From Candidatus Poribacteria bacterium (GTDB taxonomy: Bacteria; Poribacteria; WGA-4E; UBA9662): DNA of 53,184 nt. The notes beneath the pieces were generated by a model. The model was given only the letters and a program-made list of their open reading frames with translations. It was not told where the DNA came from and made no database searches. The translations under genes and the position numbers were made by a program. This document shows, piece after piece, positions 44,002 through 52,926 of the stretch. Location: NCBI GenBank assembly GCA_002709695.1, contig PAQF01000029.1:1-53184 (forward strand), read 5' to 3'. Positions within the stretch are counted from its first letter, which is position 1. Each line of letters starts with the position of its first letter.

Positions 44002-45420
44002 TTTTCGGTAGACTGCAAAGTGATTTTTTTCTTTAACCTTGTTTTTCCAATATAGGTTGCTTTCAAATAAACCAACTGTTTGGTAACCATTAATTTCAGT
44101 CAATGGCTCCGTTGGCCGACCAATGATAATCAAATCTGGTTGTTTTTCAAGAATTAAGTCTAAATTGCTGTTGTGTTTGTTATTGTCTGACCAAAACCAG
44201 AAAGCAGGCCTTTGACCCTGGTTATGATTAGCAAAAATGTTCTTCTTGAAAAATGGGAGAATAGATGTTGACCAAAAGCTAGTAGCGTAGATCTTGGCGT
44301 TAGAAAGGTCATTTTCCTTAATGTAATTTGCAATAGCTTGTCCTCCAGAATAACTCCCATGGTAATCTGATATTGCCGAAGAGTATGCCCAATACATGTG
44401 TACGATAAAAACAGCTGTAAAGGTTATGGTCGCAATTCGACTGAAATAAGTCCATGTGATTCTTCCTGTAGTGTCCGATTTCTGGAAGCTGATCCACATG
44501 GGTAGAATCCATGCCAAAAAGAGAATCCCTTGGTGCCATGAGTTATAATATTTAATGGCAAACAAAAGAATGATTGAGAACGATGATAGAAAGTACAATA
44601 GCAACACGCGCTGGGACCAAAACCATAGGCATGAAATGGCTAGAGCCAAGTGTGATAAGGGTTGGATTTCAAAGAAAATCTCATCTAACACTGTCACAAA
44701 CATTGATTTGACGCGGTGTAGATCAAAATGATAGTTTTTGGCAAAAGATGAATCGGGGGGTTGCCATAGTTGGATCGCCATTAATAATAGAAAAAGTGTG
44801 AAAATGGCAAATGAGATGATTTGCTGTTTTTGTTTTTCTGGTTCAAGCCTATTCCACGATTGCAAGGTATGGAAAAAATGAATAAGCATTACAGAAATAG
44901 CTATAAGTGCCGAAAACACACTGGTATACGCCAGTAAACAGAGCAGTATAGTAAAAAGATAAACCCTCTCAGATTTCTGTGCATAAATACTGCCGATCAT
45001 GAAAATTAACAGAGGGAGAAGAGCATAACTTCGAGCTACAATAGCATATTGATAAAATATGAAATAAGTGAACGGAAATAGAATTTTGAGGATAGTGGGG
45101 AATGGCGAAGTGCGTACAAAAACATATACACTAGTAACAGCAATAGAAAAGCAGATAACTTGGATCGTTGGATAGTAAGGAAAAATCCTGCTTGGGATCA
45201 TCAAGATCAAGTACCATAGGCCAGGGTGTCCTTCATAACGTAAACGTTGAAAAAGTAACTCAAATAATCCTGAATCTCGGGCGATCAACCAAGCTTGTGC
45301 CTCATCTGCCCATGGTTCGTGTTTTCTCAATACTAATATGCCTAGAATAACATAGATACCTACAATAAGATAATCGACTTTGTTTGACAACTGCCACCAT
45401 GTTCTTTTGTCTTTTGGCAT
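43993..45420 (-). CDS. polytopic membrane protein, GT-C glycosyltransferase-like
   Basis: 475 aa with about ten transmembrane helices. The first loop carries the acidic motif HEPWADEAQAWLIARD (residues 49-64) and later RLRYEGHPGLWY. This arrangement, with an Asp-Glu pair after the first helix and a second conserved loop, is typical of GT-C/GT39-like enzymes that use lipid-linked sugar donors. The C-terminal 80 residues form a soluble part (KIYATSFWSTSILPFFKKN, LDLILEKQPDLIIIGRP). The sugar and acceptor are unknown. No clear ribosome site is seen. A polysaccharide deacetylase gene follows, consistent with a cell-surface glycan role, which is inference. Confidence 0.7.
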   Translation of the reverse strand: MPKDKRTWWQLSNKVDYLIVGIYVILGILVLRKHEPWADEAQAWLIARDSGLFELLFQRLRYEGHPGLWYLILMIPSRIFPYYPTIQVICFSIAVTSVYVFVRTSPFPTILKILFPFTYFIFYQYAIVARSYALLPLLIFMIGSIYAQKSERVYLFTILLCLLAYTSVFSALIAISVMLIHFFHTLQSWNRLEPEKQKQQIISFAIFTLFLLLMAIQLWQPPDSSFAKNYHFDLHRVKSMFVTVLDEIFFEIQPLSHLALAISCLWFWSQRVLLLYFLSSFSIILLFAIKYYNSWHQGILFLAWILPMWISFQKSDTTGRITWTYFSRIATITFTAVFIVHMYWAYSSAISDYHGSYSGGQAIANYIKENDLSNAKIYATSFWSTSILPFFKKNIFANHNQGQRPAFWFWSDNNKHNSNLDLILEKQPDLIIIGRPTEPLTEINGYQTVGLFESNLYWKNKVKEKNHFAVYRKTE

Positions 45421-45637
45421 TGAGGATTTCCCTTAAATAGACTTTATTTTTTGTATTCTATCAAAATTTTCGTTGGAAGGATATGTTCTTGGTTTTTCTG
45501 TCAATGATTTGGTTTATGTCCGACAATAATACTTGGAATAACATAACCCTTGTTGCTACAATAGGTGTCATAGATTATAGGAAATGGATAGATCTAGCGC
45601 TAGATTCATTTCATAGAGTAAAGAAAGATCAATGTAA

Positions 45638-46063
45638 ATGCATTGGATTCAATATGCCCTACTGACCTCATTGGCTTTAGCTTCAGCGGATTTTTTTGTC
45701 AAGTTGGCATCTGGTAAACTGTCAAATAGTTTGGCGGTGCTTATCTATGGGTGTTGTACATTTGTGGCGGGTCTAACTTGGGTTTTGTTGGAAAAAGCCC
45801 AAGGCATTCCACAGTTTTTTCAAATTTCTGGTTTGCTAGCTGCTATTGGAGTTGGCATTTCATTCAGTGGAGTAACATTAGGGTTGTACACAACTTTTGG
45901 GGCAGATGCCCCAGTATCGGTTGCTGTTCCTGCTATTCGGCTTGGGGGTGTATTGCTGGTGAGTCTCGCTGGTATTATTGTGCTAAGGGAGCCTATTAGT
46001 CTAGATTATGTTATTGGTGTTACTCTGGTTTGTCTTGGTATGTATTTAATTGTTAAGAGGTAA
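45638..46063 (+). CDS. EamA/DMT superfamily transporter, half-size
   Basis: 141 aa with four transmembrane helices, one EamA unit (TSLALASADFFVKLASGKLSN, GLLAAIGVGISFSGVTLGLY, AVPAIRLGGVLLVSLAGIIVLREPIS, VIGVTLVCLGMYLIVKR). Full-length DMT transporters have two such units, so this would work as a dimer, as EmrE-type proteins do. It lies 27 bases before the aldolase gene, so the two may be co-transcribed; a metabolite exporter role is possible. Confidence 0.85.
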   Translation: MHWIQYALLTSLALASADFFVKLASGKLSNSLAVLIYGCCTFVAGLTWVLLEKAQGIPQFFQISGLLAAIGVGISFSGVTLGLYTTFGADAPVSVAVPAIRLGGVLLVSLAGIIVLREPISLDYVIGVTLVCLGMYLIVKR

Positions 46064-46090
46064 TCCATATTATTTACAGAGGAGAACATT

Positions 46091-46879
46091 TTGAGGAAGA
46101 ATAAATTACGTGAATTGCTTAATGAAGGGGAGCCGTCCATTGGGACTCACATTCATACGACTTGGCCTTCTATAGTGGAAGCAATTGGTCATACTGGTGT
46201 TTACGATTATGTTGAGTTCGTAGCGGAATATGGTCCATTTGACCTTCATGATTTAGATAATCTGTGCCGTGCAGCAGAGCTTTATAATATGTCAAGCATG
46301 ATTAAAGTGGATCAAGAACCACGGGGTTTTATTGCCCAGCGTGCGATCGGTTCCGGTTTTCAGAGCGTTTTGTTTGCTGATTGTCGGTCGGTTGATGATG
46401 TAAAGGAATGTGTACGTATTTGTCGGGCAGATACTCCTGAAGATGGCGGATCCTATGGCGTGGCTACAAGGCGCTTTAGCTATATGGGATATGGTGGAGG
46501 GGATGAATATGTAAAAGCCTTACGTGATATTGTGGTTGTTATCATGATTGAAAAGGAAGGAACTGTTAGTAACTTAGAAGAGGTTCTATCTGTAGATGGT
46601 GTTGATATGATCCAATGGGGCGGGTCTGACTACTCCATGAGCGTTGGTAAAGTAGGTCAAAGAGGGTCTGATGAAATCCAAGCTGCTGAACGAAGAGTTT
46701 TTGAAACCGCATTGAAGATGGGAGTTCCTCCTAGGGCCGAAATTGGTAGTGTGGAACAAGCCAAGCGTTATCTTGATATGGGAGTCAAGCACTTCTGTAT
46801 TGGAACTGATATTTCGATTCTCTATAGCTGGTGGAAAGAAAACGGCGATGGCCTCCGAAAAGTTGTCATGGATGCCTAG
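46091..46879 (+). CDS. HpcH/HpaI aldolase/citrate lyase family protein
   Basis: 262 aa from a TTG start with AGAGGAG nine to ten bases upstream. Family features include GTHIHTTWPSIVEAIGHTGV, YDYVEFVAEYGPFDLHDL, the ligand region VVVIMIEKEGTVSNL with the metal-binding Glu, and MIQWGGSDYSMSVG with the second acid. Class II pyruvate aldolases of this type split 2-oxo-3-deoxy acids into pyruvate plus an aldehyde, which fits sugar-acid catabolism. The substrate is not determined. It follows an EamA transporter gene after 27 bases. Confidence 0.85.
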   Translation: MRKNKLRELLNEGEPSIGTHIHTTWPSIVEAIGHTGVYDYVEFVAEYGPFDLHDLDNLCRAAELYNMSSMIKVDQEPRGFIAQRAIGSGFQSVLFADCRSVDDVKECVRICRADTPEDGGSYGVATRRFSYMGYGGGDEYVKALRDIVVVIMIEKEGTVSNLEEVLSVDGVDMIQWGGSDYSMSVGKVGQRGSDEIQAAERRVFETALKMGVPPRAEIGSVEQAKRYLDMGVKHFCIGTDISILYSWWKENGDGLRKVVMDA

Positions 46880-47166
46880 TGTTTTAATTGTCAAAATTTA
46901 TTTCCGAAATGCTTGTCAATAAATGGAAACATGCTATGGTTTTCACTTAATATCCTCGGGTTGGGGGAGGTCCTTAGCCATGGATATAGGGCATTGTGTC
47001 GTTTAGCAAAGCTATAACATAGTTGGATGTCATATTGAGTAAGTAAGGGGATTATTAAGCTTTCGCAAGATACCTGATTTTTTAAATACCCCGTATTATG
47101 CGTTCTCATTTGAGAAGTTGTGTTTTCCTCAATTTGGACCATTAGTTTTCTAAGGATAATAGTATC

Positions 47167-48033
47167 ATGCAGCTTTTCGTTTATGGAACGTTGTTGAAAG
47201 GTATGGAAAGAGAGTCTATCCTAAACGTTAGTCAGTATATAGGTCCTGCGATGTTCCAAGCACAGCTTTTTGATTTGGGGGATTATCCTGGTATGAAGGT
47301 TGGAAAGGGGGCTGTGTTCGGTGAATTGTATGAAATCGATCAGGTTACCTTAGATGCATTAGATAGGTTGGAAGGGTACAGGCCCTTTGGGGAAAAGGAT
47401 TCTCTTTATTTACGCCGAGAAGTGGAAATTCAAAGGATGGATGGGGTAAATGTTCAAGCATCTTGTTACTTTTATAACCATGGAGTTAAAAATCAGAACT
47501 TAATTGTTAATGGAGATTACCGTAGGTTTAGGCTCGAACAGGAAGCTACGGATCAATGGATCTTAGCATATGGGGCTGATATTAGTACGGATTTTTTAAT
47601 CAAAAGGATTGGTGAAGTTAAGGCTAGTAAAAGAGGATACATTGATGGCTTTAAGCTCACATTTCAGGTTGTTGGGAAGCAAAAAGCTTATTATGCTGCT
47701 AATATCTTCTATGTAGGGTCAAGAGAGAAATGTCCTGCTGTTGCTTATCTGCTTACCTGGGATCAAGCTGTTGCCTTGGATAGAAGGAGAGGAATACCTG
47801 ACAATTATTTGAGACTGAGTATGCCGTTTCGGGACCAGTATGATCACACAAGTATTGTACAGGCATATATTGTTCGTCCTGAAAAATTGGTTATAGGTAT
47901 AGATGTCAATGCAGCATATGATTGTATTGAACATGTTCAGTGTGGTTACAAGGAGCATGGGTTTGATGGAAGTTGTTTGACGAAGGCCTTCGAACGTGCA
48001 GATAGTTTCCGCGTAGCGGCGCTCGAATGTTAG
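47167..48033 (+). CDS. tandem gamma-glutamylcyclotransferase-like (GGCT) fusion protein
   Basis: 288 aa made of two GGCT-type domains. Domain 1 (about 1-125) starts FVYGTLLKG, has GAVFGELYEI and keeps the catalytic Glu as E69 in LDALDRLEGYRP. Domain 2 (about 130-240) repeats the pattern: ILAYGADISTDFLIKR, RGYIDGFKLTFQ, AVAYLLTWDQAVALDRRRG, but R208 stands where the Glu should be. A tail of about 45 residues follows. GGCT proteins release 5-oxoproline from gamma-glutamyl compounds. The second domain is probably non-catalytic. AAGGA is upstream of the ATG, at longer than ideal spacing. Confidence 0.8.
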   Translation: MQLFVYGTLLKGMERESILNVSQYIGPAMFQAQLFDLGDYPGMKVGKGAVFGELYEIDQVTLDALDRLEGYRPFGEKDSLYLRREVEIQRMDGVNVQASCYFYNHGVKNQNLIVNGDYRRFRLEQEATDQWILAYGADISTDFLIKRIGEVKASKRGYIDGFKLTFQVVGKQKAYYAANIFYVGSREKCPAVAYLLTWDQAVALDRRRGIPDNYLRLSMPFRDQYDHTSIVQAYIVRPEKLVIGIDVNAAYDCIEHVQCGYKEHGFDGSCLTKAFERADSFRVAALEC

Positions 48034-48479
48034 TGTATATTTGTTGATGAGAAAAGGATTCTTGAGTTTTTGGCGCTTTTTTACGATTTTATTTCGATGT
48101 GTTCATTCTAATTTTGATTGTCCACTGGCTGGCACATTTGTCTGTATTTGTGCTTCTCGGAGAAAAATTTATAGGTGCTCTGGGAGTTCTGAATATGCTA
48201 GTTGATTTTGATACAAACGATTTCGACCCGGTTTACTGCTCCACAACTGAATACCCAAAATTTTTGAAATGTGTATAACAAAATTCTATTGAACACTTTT
48301 CAGCGGTTTGGGGGAAGTAGGACCTTTGTATTTTTTTGATAAGGTTCATAGATTGAGAAGTTGATTGTAGTGCTCAGTCTGAACTTTTTGCCAATTCCGC
48401 GTTTATCCGAAAATCAAATTCAGAGCTAAAAAGAAGAATATTGTCGTATAGCTAATCGGGTTGATGAACATAGTTTTGA
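48034..48479. other. non-coding region
   Basis: About 450 bases after the GGCT fusion gene. No hairpin-plus-T-run terminator and no coding signal were recognised. Confidence 0.4.
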
Positions 48480-49066
48480 TTGGGAGAATGGAAATCGTGG
48501 CCTGAGTTGGTGCTTGATTTCTAGCGTAATGACAATGTCTCCCTACCAAGCTCCAATCCAGTTTGTGATAGGACCCACACATGAGTATATGTACGTGTAT
48601 CAAACCGCATATGTTTATTCTGTGAAAGCTGTTGCAAGTAATCAAATGGGACAGTTGTTATGGAGAGGTCTATCTTGGTGGATGAGAGGTTTCGCAACTT
48701 TTGTTTAAAAACATAATGGATTGGTGGGATTGGGAGGCATATAGCCGAGATCTAAATACGCATTTCGATGATTTAAAAAAAAACAGGAAAGACAATGCCG
48801 CAAGGTTCTACTTATGATGATTGGAATTTGCTTGAAAACGAGAATTTAGTGCATGAGATCATTACAGTGGAGGAAATGTCGCTTGTGTGTTCTAGCCCCG
48901 CAATGTAAATCATTACAACAATTCATGGGAATTTTGCCTTTAATATCCGAAATGGAATGGGATGGGAAAAAGCATTTGAGAAGAACTTTGGGATGTCTGT
49001 TGAAGAATTCTATATAAAATCCTATGAATTTACTACTAACGCAAAGGTATCAAAAGAAATACTGTA
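48480..49066 (+). pseudogene. possible remnant of a peptidase-like gene
   Basis: Forward frames carry scattered coding-like pieces: YVYQTAYVYSVKAVASNQMGQLLWRG near 48595-48670, then NGMGWEKAFEKNFGMSVEEFY near 48950-49010. The second resembles the segment W-x-x-AFE-x-xFG-x-S-x-EEFY seen at the end of gluzincin-type metallopeptidase or MA-clan proteins. That assignment is tentative. Stops interrupt all frames and there is no good start. Confidence 0.3.
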
Positions 49067-49124
49067 GAGCAAAGAGAGTTGGTGTGGTTTCCTTAAGGAA
49101 AGAGAAACTCAAACATAGCACCCT

Positions 49125-49997
49125 TTACTCTATTTTTCCTGACCTGATGTTACCAAACTTGGTGTTTTCAGGGAGAAAGCTGAAGCTAAATTTTTGATCG
49201 CTGATGTCAGTATTAATTTCTGGTTTGATTGACTTTAAAAGTACTCTTGTTTGATCAACTGGACGTGCAATTTCAACCTGAAATGGCCGCAGAATTCCTC
49301 CAACGCTTCGGTAGTCAGAAAATTTCGTTTCTTGGATTTTAGTGCCGTTTTGATCTGTGATAATCCACTGCCTTATAGTTGGGTTGGCTTCTTGTAGCAG
49401 AATCGTGATTTCTTCGGTGTACCCAGTTTCTTCGCCTTGGCGTTTGACTAAGAGTTTTCTGCTTGATTTCGATAGGGAAATAAAATCTAACCTGCCATCA
49501 AGAAACGGATTAGCAAATATAGCGTTCCGTACATCGGAAATACGTAAATCAATTCCAAAGATGGCGCGTAGGACGCTATCTTCAAGGGATTCCAAAATTG
49601 CTTCTTGTTCGTTGACAAAGTAAAGCAGGAATTTGCCACGAGCGGCAATGGCAATAATTCGGGGTTCGTTAAAAACTCCCATTGTCTGAATATGGAGTAG
49701 GTCACCATTTGTGTCCGACTTTTTATACCACAGGACCTCACGGATTTCTTCAGATTTACCTTTTTCTTCGATAATAACTTTCATTTGCATCTTAAGTGAG
49801 AAAGTTAGATCGTAACTCAAACGTAAATCGGTCAAGATCGGGGTAAGTGCGTCTATCTCTGCTGGAGAGATTTTAAGATTCGTCCCGCGGCCGCTACTAC
49901 ATGCTAATACAAATTGTAACACTAAAAGGAGAAGGGCATATTTTAAGCTAACTAGAGCAGTTCTAGCAAATTTTGTGGGAGATGAGTCTCTTCGCAT
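49125..49997 (-). CDS. outer-membrane lipoprotein, LolA/LolB-fold-like (DUF4292-like)
   Basis: 290 aa. A lipoprotein signal peptide ends in VLACSS (C33). The mature part is beta-rich with the layout of LolA/LolB-like lipoprotein carriers or DUF4292: long strands (LWYKKSDTNGDLLHIQTMGVFNEPRIIAIAARGKFLLYFVN), then DYRSVGGILRPFQVEIARPV near the end, as in proteins with an incomplete hydrophobic-cavity barrel. The role may be lipid or lipoprotein handling at the outer membrane. It lies 77 bases downstream of argD on the same strand; no functional link is evident. Confidence 0.7.
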   Translation of the reverse strand: MRRDSSPTKFARTALVSLKYALLLLVLQFVLACSSGRGTNLKISPAEIDALTPILTDLRLSYDLTFSLKMQMKVIIEEKGKSEEIREVLWYKKSDTNGDLLHIQTMGVFNEPRIIAIAARGKFLLYFVNEQEAILESLEDSVLRAIFGIDLRISDVRNAIFANPFLDGRLDFISLSKSSRKLLVKRQGEETGYTEEITILLQEANPTIRQWIITDQNGTKIQETKFSDYRSVGGILRPFQVEIARPVDQTRVLLKSIKPEINTDISDQKFSFSFLPENTKFGNIRSGKIE

Positions 49998-50074
49998 TTT
50001 TTAGCAGAAAGTTCTGTGACTATACGGAATGTATGTGGGTGTTGGAAAAATAATTAACAGTTTTCCATTTGATA

Positions 50075-51265
50075 CTAAGTGACTTCAGCAATTGACTTTT
50101 CGACAATATCATATGCTTCATCGACATGATCTTTGGTAATATTGAGTGGAGGCATGAATCGGAGAACATAATCATTAGTACAAATGGTTATCAAACCGTT
50201 CTCAATACATTTTGTTGCAATTGACTTGGCATCAATGTCAAAAACTACTCCTTGTAACAGTCCTCTACCACGGACCTCCTGTAGTGGAACCAATTTTTGA
50301 AGATGCATAAATTTTTCTGCAAGATAATTCCCAACCGAGATGGCATTTGCAAATAGATCTTCTTCAATGATTGTTTCGAGGGTTGCTAGAGCTGCTGCTG
50401 TGACAAGTGGGTTGCCACCAAAAGTAGCAGCATGTGTTCCTGGTACAAAGCTTTCGGCAACTTCCTTTTTGGCTAGCATTGCGCCAATTGGGGCTCCACC
50501 CCCAAGGAATTTTGCCATTGTGAGGACGTCTGGCACAACACCGTAGGTTTGGTGACCAAAAAATGCACCTAGCCGGCCGGGTGATGTTTGTACTTCGTCG
50601 AAAATGAGTAAGAGGTTATGTTGATCACATATCTTTCGTAAACCTTCCAGGTAACCTACGCTTGGGACATTTACTCCACCTTCTGACTGGATTGGTTCAA
50701 CTAGGATGGCACAGGTTTGTGTGGTAATTGCTTGTGTAACTGCATCAAGATCATCAAACGGGACATAATTGAATCCAGGCAACATTGGTTCGAAACCTTT
50801 ATGATACTTTGTTTGTCCAGTAGCGGTGATAGTAGCCATTGTTCGACCGTGAAATGAGTTATCCATAGTGATAATCTCATAGGCATTGGATTTGCCATTG
50901 TCTGCCGCATATTTCCGGGCTATTTTTATAGCTGCTTCGTTTGCTTCCGCCCCACTGTTACAGAAAAAACACTGGTCAAGTTCACCATTATCTATCATTA
51001 GTTTGGCCAATTTAGCTTGAGGTTCGATGTAGTAAAGGTTGGAAACATGCATTAACTTTTCTGCTTGTTTCTGTATGGCTTCGACAACCTTAGGATGACA
51101 ATGACCTAAACCGTTTACTGCAATTCCACCTAGGAAGTCCAAGTGCTTTTTTCCTTCTGCGTCCCAAACATAAGGACCTTCTCCTCGGACTAGTGCTAGT
51201 TTTCGGTCGCCATATGTATTCATAATATATTTGGTTGCCATTTCTTTGATTTCGGCTGTCGTCAT
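50075..51265 (-). CDS. argD: acetylornithine aminotransferase (class III PLP aminotransferase)
   Basis: 396 aa, the right length. N-terminal VRGEGPYVWDAEGKKHLDFLGGIAVNGLGH, the PLP-phosphate region CNSGAEANEAAIKIARKY, the cofactor aspartate in LIFDEVQTSPGRLG (D223) and the Schiff-base lysine K252 in TMAKFLGGGAP are all present, plus ATFGGNPLVTAAAL. It makes N-acetylornithine in arginine synthesis, and homologues also act on succinyl-ornithine or gamma-aminobutyrate. No other arg gene is nearby. Cytoplasmic. Confidence 0.9.
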   Translation of the reverse strand: MTTAEIKEMATKYIMNTYGDRKLALVRGEGPYVWDAEGKKHLDFLGGIAVNGLGHCHPKVVEAIQKQAEKLMHVSNLYYIEPQAKLAKLMIDNGELDQCFFCNSGAEANEAAIKIARKYAADNGKSNAYEIITMDNSFHGRTMATITATGQTKYHKGFEPMLPGFNYVPFDDLDAVTQAITTQTCAILVEPIQSEGGVNVPSVGYLEGLRKICDQHNLLLIFDEVQTSPGRLGAFFGHQTYGVVPDVLTMAKFLGGGAPIGAMLAKKEVAESFVPGTHAATFGGNPLVTAAALATLETIIEEDLFANAISVGNYLAEKFMHLQKLVPLQEVRGRGLLQGVVFDIDAKSIATKCIENGLITICTNDYVLRFMPPLNITKDHVDEAYDIVEKSIAEVT

Positions 51266-51385
51266 TTTTTTTGATTGTCCTTTACCTTTACTACGGTCAT
51301 TAATTTCGTAGATTTAGATTGTATCCTGTAATAGGGCTTAGTGCAAGTGATATACTAGGATCAGGATTCAACAAAGATGTGGCAT

Positions 51386-51421
51386 AAAAAAAGGGTAGCT
51401 AATTCTAGCTACCCTTTTTTT
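51386..51421 (-). terminator. intrinsic terminator after the TonB-like/DUF4159 gene
   Basis: A perfect 15-bp stem (51386-51400 with 51407-51421) including A7 and T7 arms, with a six-base loop. It is 24 bases past the stop of the gene at 51445. Confidence 0.85.
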
Positions 51422-51444
51422 ATGATTCTATTGAATTCGCTTCG

Positions 51445-52926
51445 TTATTGGCCCGTTGCGCTGATTTTTGATGCCTCTGGAGCAGATGTTGGCAACGACC
51501 TTTTAGCCAGGTAATCTTCCGGAATGTAATTTCCGTAATCTGAAATATCGCCATGTGTTAAAGAATAAACGACGATATTAGTAAAGAAACGATAAACACC
51601 CGGTGAGTAGTGGACGGATCTGGTTGGCAAACTAACTGATTCCATAGCACACATATAATCGCGACGGCCAATCAGCACGGAAAGTTTCTCACCAACAGAT
51701 ACACCTTCAACGTAGTTACGCTTTGGCGGTTTAGTTCCCCACCAAAAGATATCAAACCCAACTGGAGGACCACCCATTTCATAGAAATTCTTGTAGACTT
51801 CGTGGTCATTCGGAATTCGCTCAACCTGATATTCTGGCATCACATATCGCATCTGAGCCAAAAATAATCTGATCATTGCTTGAGCGGGTGCGTTTACACC
51901 GCAGTCATCGAAGGAGAACATCCCACCTCTTTCAACAAGGTATTTCCGCAATGCAGCTGCTTCGGTTTCAGAAAACCGGCTGTCCATTTTTCCACCACCA
52001 TATTGACGCCCGAGAAGGTTACGAGAACGTACAAGTGCGGGGTCATGTCCTGTTAGGAAGGTAATGGGGCATTTCATCAAGTTTGCATCTGTTAGTTTGA
52101 TTGCACCACCTTCAACATTCATGTCAGCTTTGATTTTCGTCCGCTCATTGAGCCATTTAACCAATGCATTTAGTGATGAAGCATCTGCCCACCAGTCAGA
52201 TAAACTGTGACGGATACGGGTGAACCGAACAACCCCGCGAATGTCACGGCCTTTACCTATGACGCGTCCACCTGGCTCACCTCGCTCTAGTGGAGGGACT
52301 TCAACGTTACCAAGAGATATGTTTTCAACGACATCTCCTAATACGTCCCTTACAGCGCCGACCTCTTTAACCATTGCTAGGCCAGGAGCTCTAACTGAAA
52401 CACCTTTTACTTGTACAGCTCCAACGATTCCTCTAGCAATCCCACCAGGCTTTCCTCCTGGTGGTGCTGAAGCAACAGGTCCAGAAAACGCTAGGGCACC
52501 CGGTGCATCTGTGACAGGAAGATTAGTATGGGTAATAACTTGCGGTGTTGGTGTATTTGTTACAACACGTGGTACGTTCGGATTGATTGGAGCGTCAATT
52601 TTCACGACACGTTGTGAGAATTCCAACACAGTTTGTGTTTGAACGGTGGTTGGACGTACAACAGCTGCCGTCGTTACCCTAGGTTGTACTTGAACTTGTT
52701 CAACAACAACAGTATTCTCAGTTGGAATTGTCGGTTTGACAATAGGTTTGATGATTGGTTTACGGACTTTAGGCTTAGGAGGTTCCTTAACTTCAAGAAC
52801 TTCTGCACTAATAAGGTTCTTAAAAGTTTGCGTTTGTGTAATCAAATAAATCCCTAAGAGCAACACCGCGAACCCGTGCAATGCTGCGGAGATAACGAAG
52901 GCACCTCCGGATCTCTTAATACTCAT
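51445..52926 (-). CDS. TonB-like N-terminus fused to DUF4159 domain
   Basis: 493 aa. A TonB-type signal anchor (GAFVISAALHGFAVLLLGIYLI, about 8-29) is followed by a Pro/Lys/Val-rich spacer (PPKPKVRKPIIKPIVKPT) to about 175. A DUF4159 domain starts near residue 235 (VVRFTRIRHSLSDWWADASSLNALVKWLNERT) and includes KCPITFLTGHDP, RGGMFSFDDCG and PNDHEVYKNFY. DUF4159 resembles a glutamine-amidotransferase-like flavodoxin fold. Proteins of this layout often follow exbB/exbD genes, which would lie upstream, beyond the right edge. The anchor crosses the inner membrane and the rest faces the periplasm. GGAGGG precedes the ATG. Confidence 0.82.
   Translation of the reverse strand: MSIKRSGGAFVISAALHGFAVLLLGIYLITQTQTFKNLISAEVLEVKEPPKPKVRKPIIKPIVKPTIPTENTVVVEQVQVQPRVTTAAVVRPTTVQTQTVLEFSQRVVKIDAPINPNVPRVVTNTPTPQVITHTNLPVTDAPGALAFSGPVASAPPGGKPGGIARGIVGAVQVKGVSVRAPGLAMVKEVGAVRDVLGDVVENISLGNVEVPPLERGEPGGRVIGKGRDIRGVVRFTRIRHSLSDWWADASSLNALVKWLNERTKIKADMNVEGGAIKLTDANLMKCPITFLTGHDPALVRSRNLLGRQYGGGKMDSRFSETEAAALRKYLVERGGMFSFDDCGVNAPAQAMIRLFLAQMRYVMPEYQVERIPNDHEVYKNFYEMGGPPVGFDIFWWGTKPPKRNYVEGVSVGEKLSVLIGRRDYMCAMESVSLPTRSVHYSPGVYRFFTNIVVYSLTHGDISDYGNYIPEDYLAKRSLPTSAPEASKISATGQ

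Noticed and set aside
43899-44090. Short reverse frame reading TKQLVYLKATYIGKTRLKKK at the 3' end of the GT-C-like gene
   Set aside because: It overlaps the well-supported membrane protein gene in another phase and has no ribosome site.
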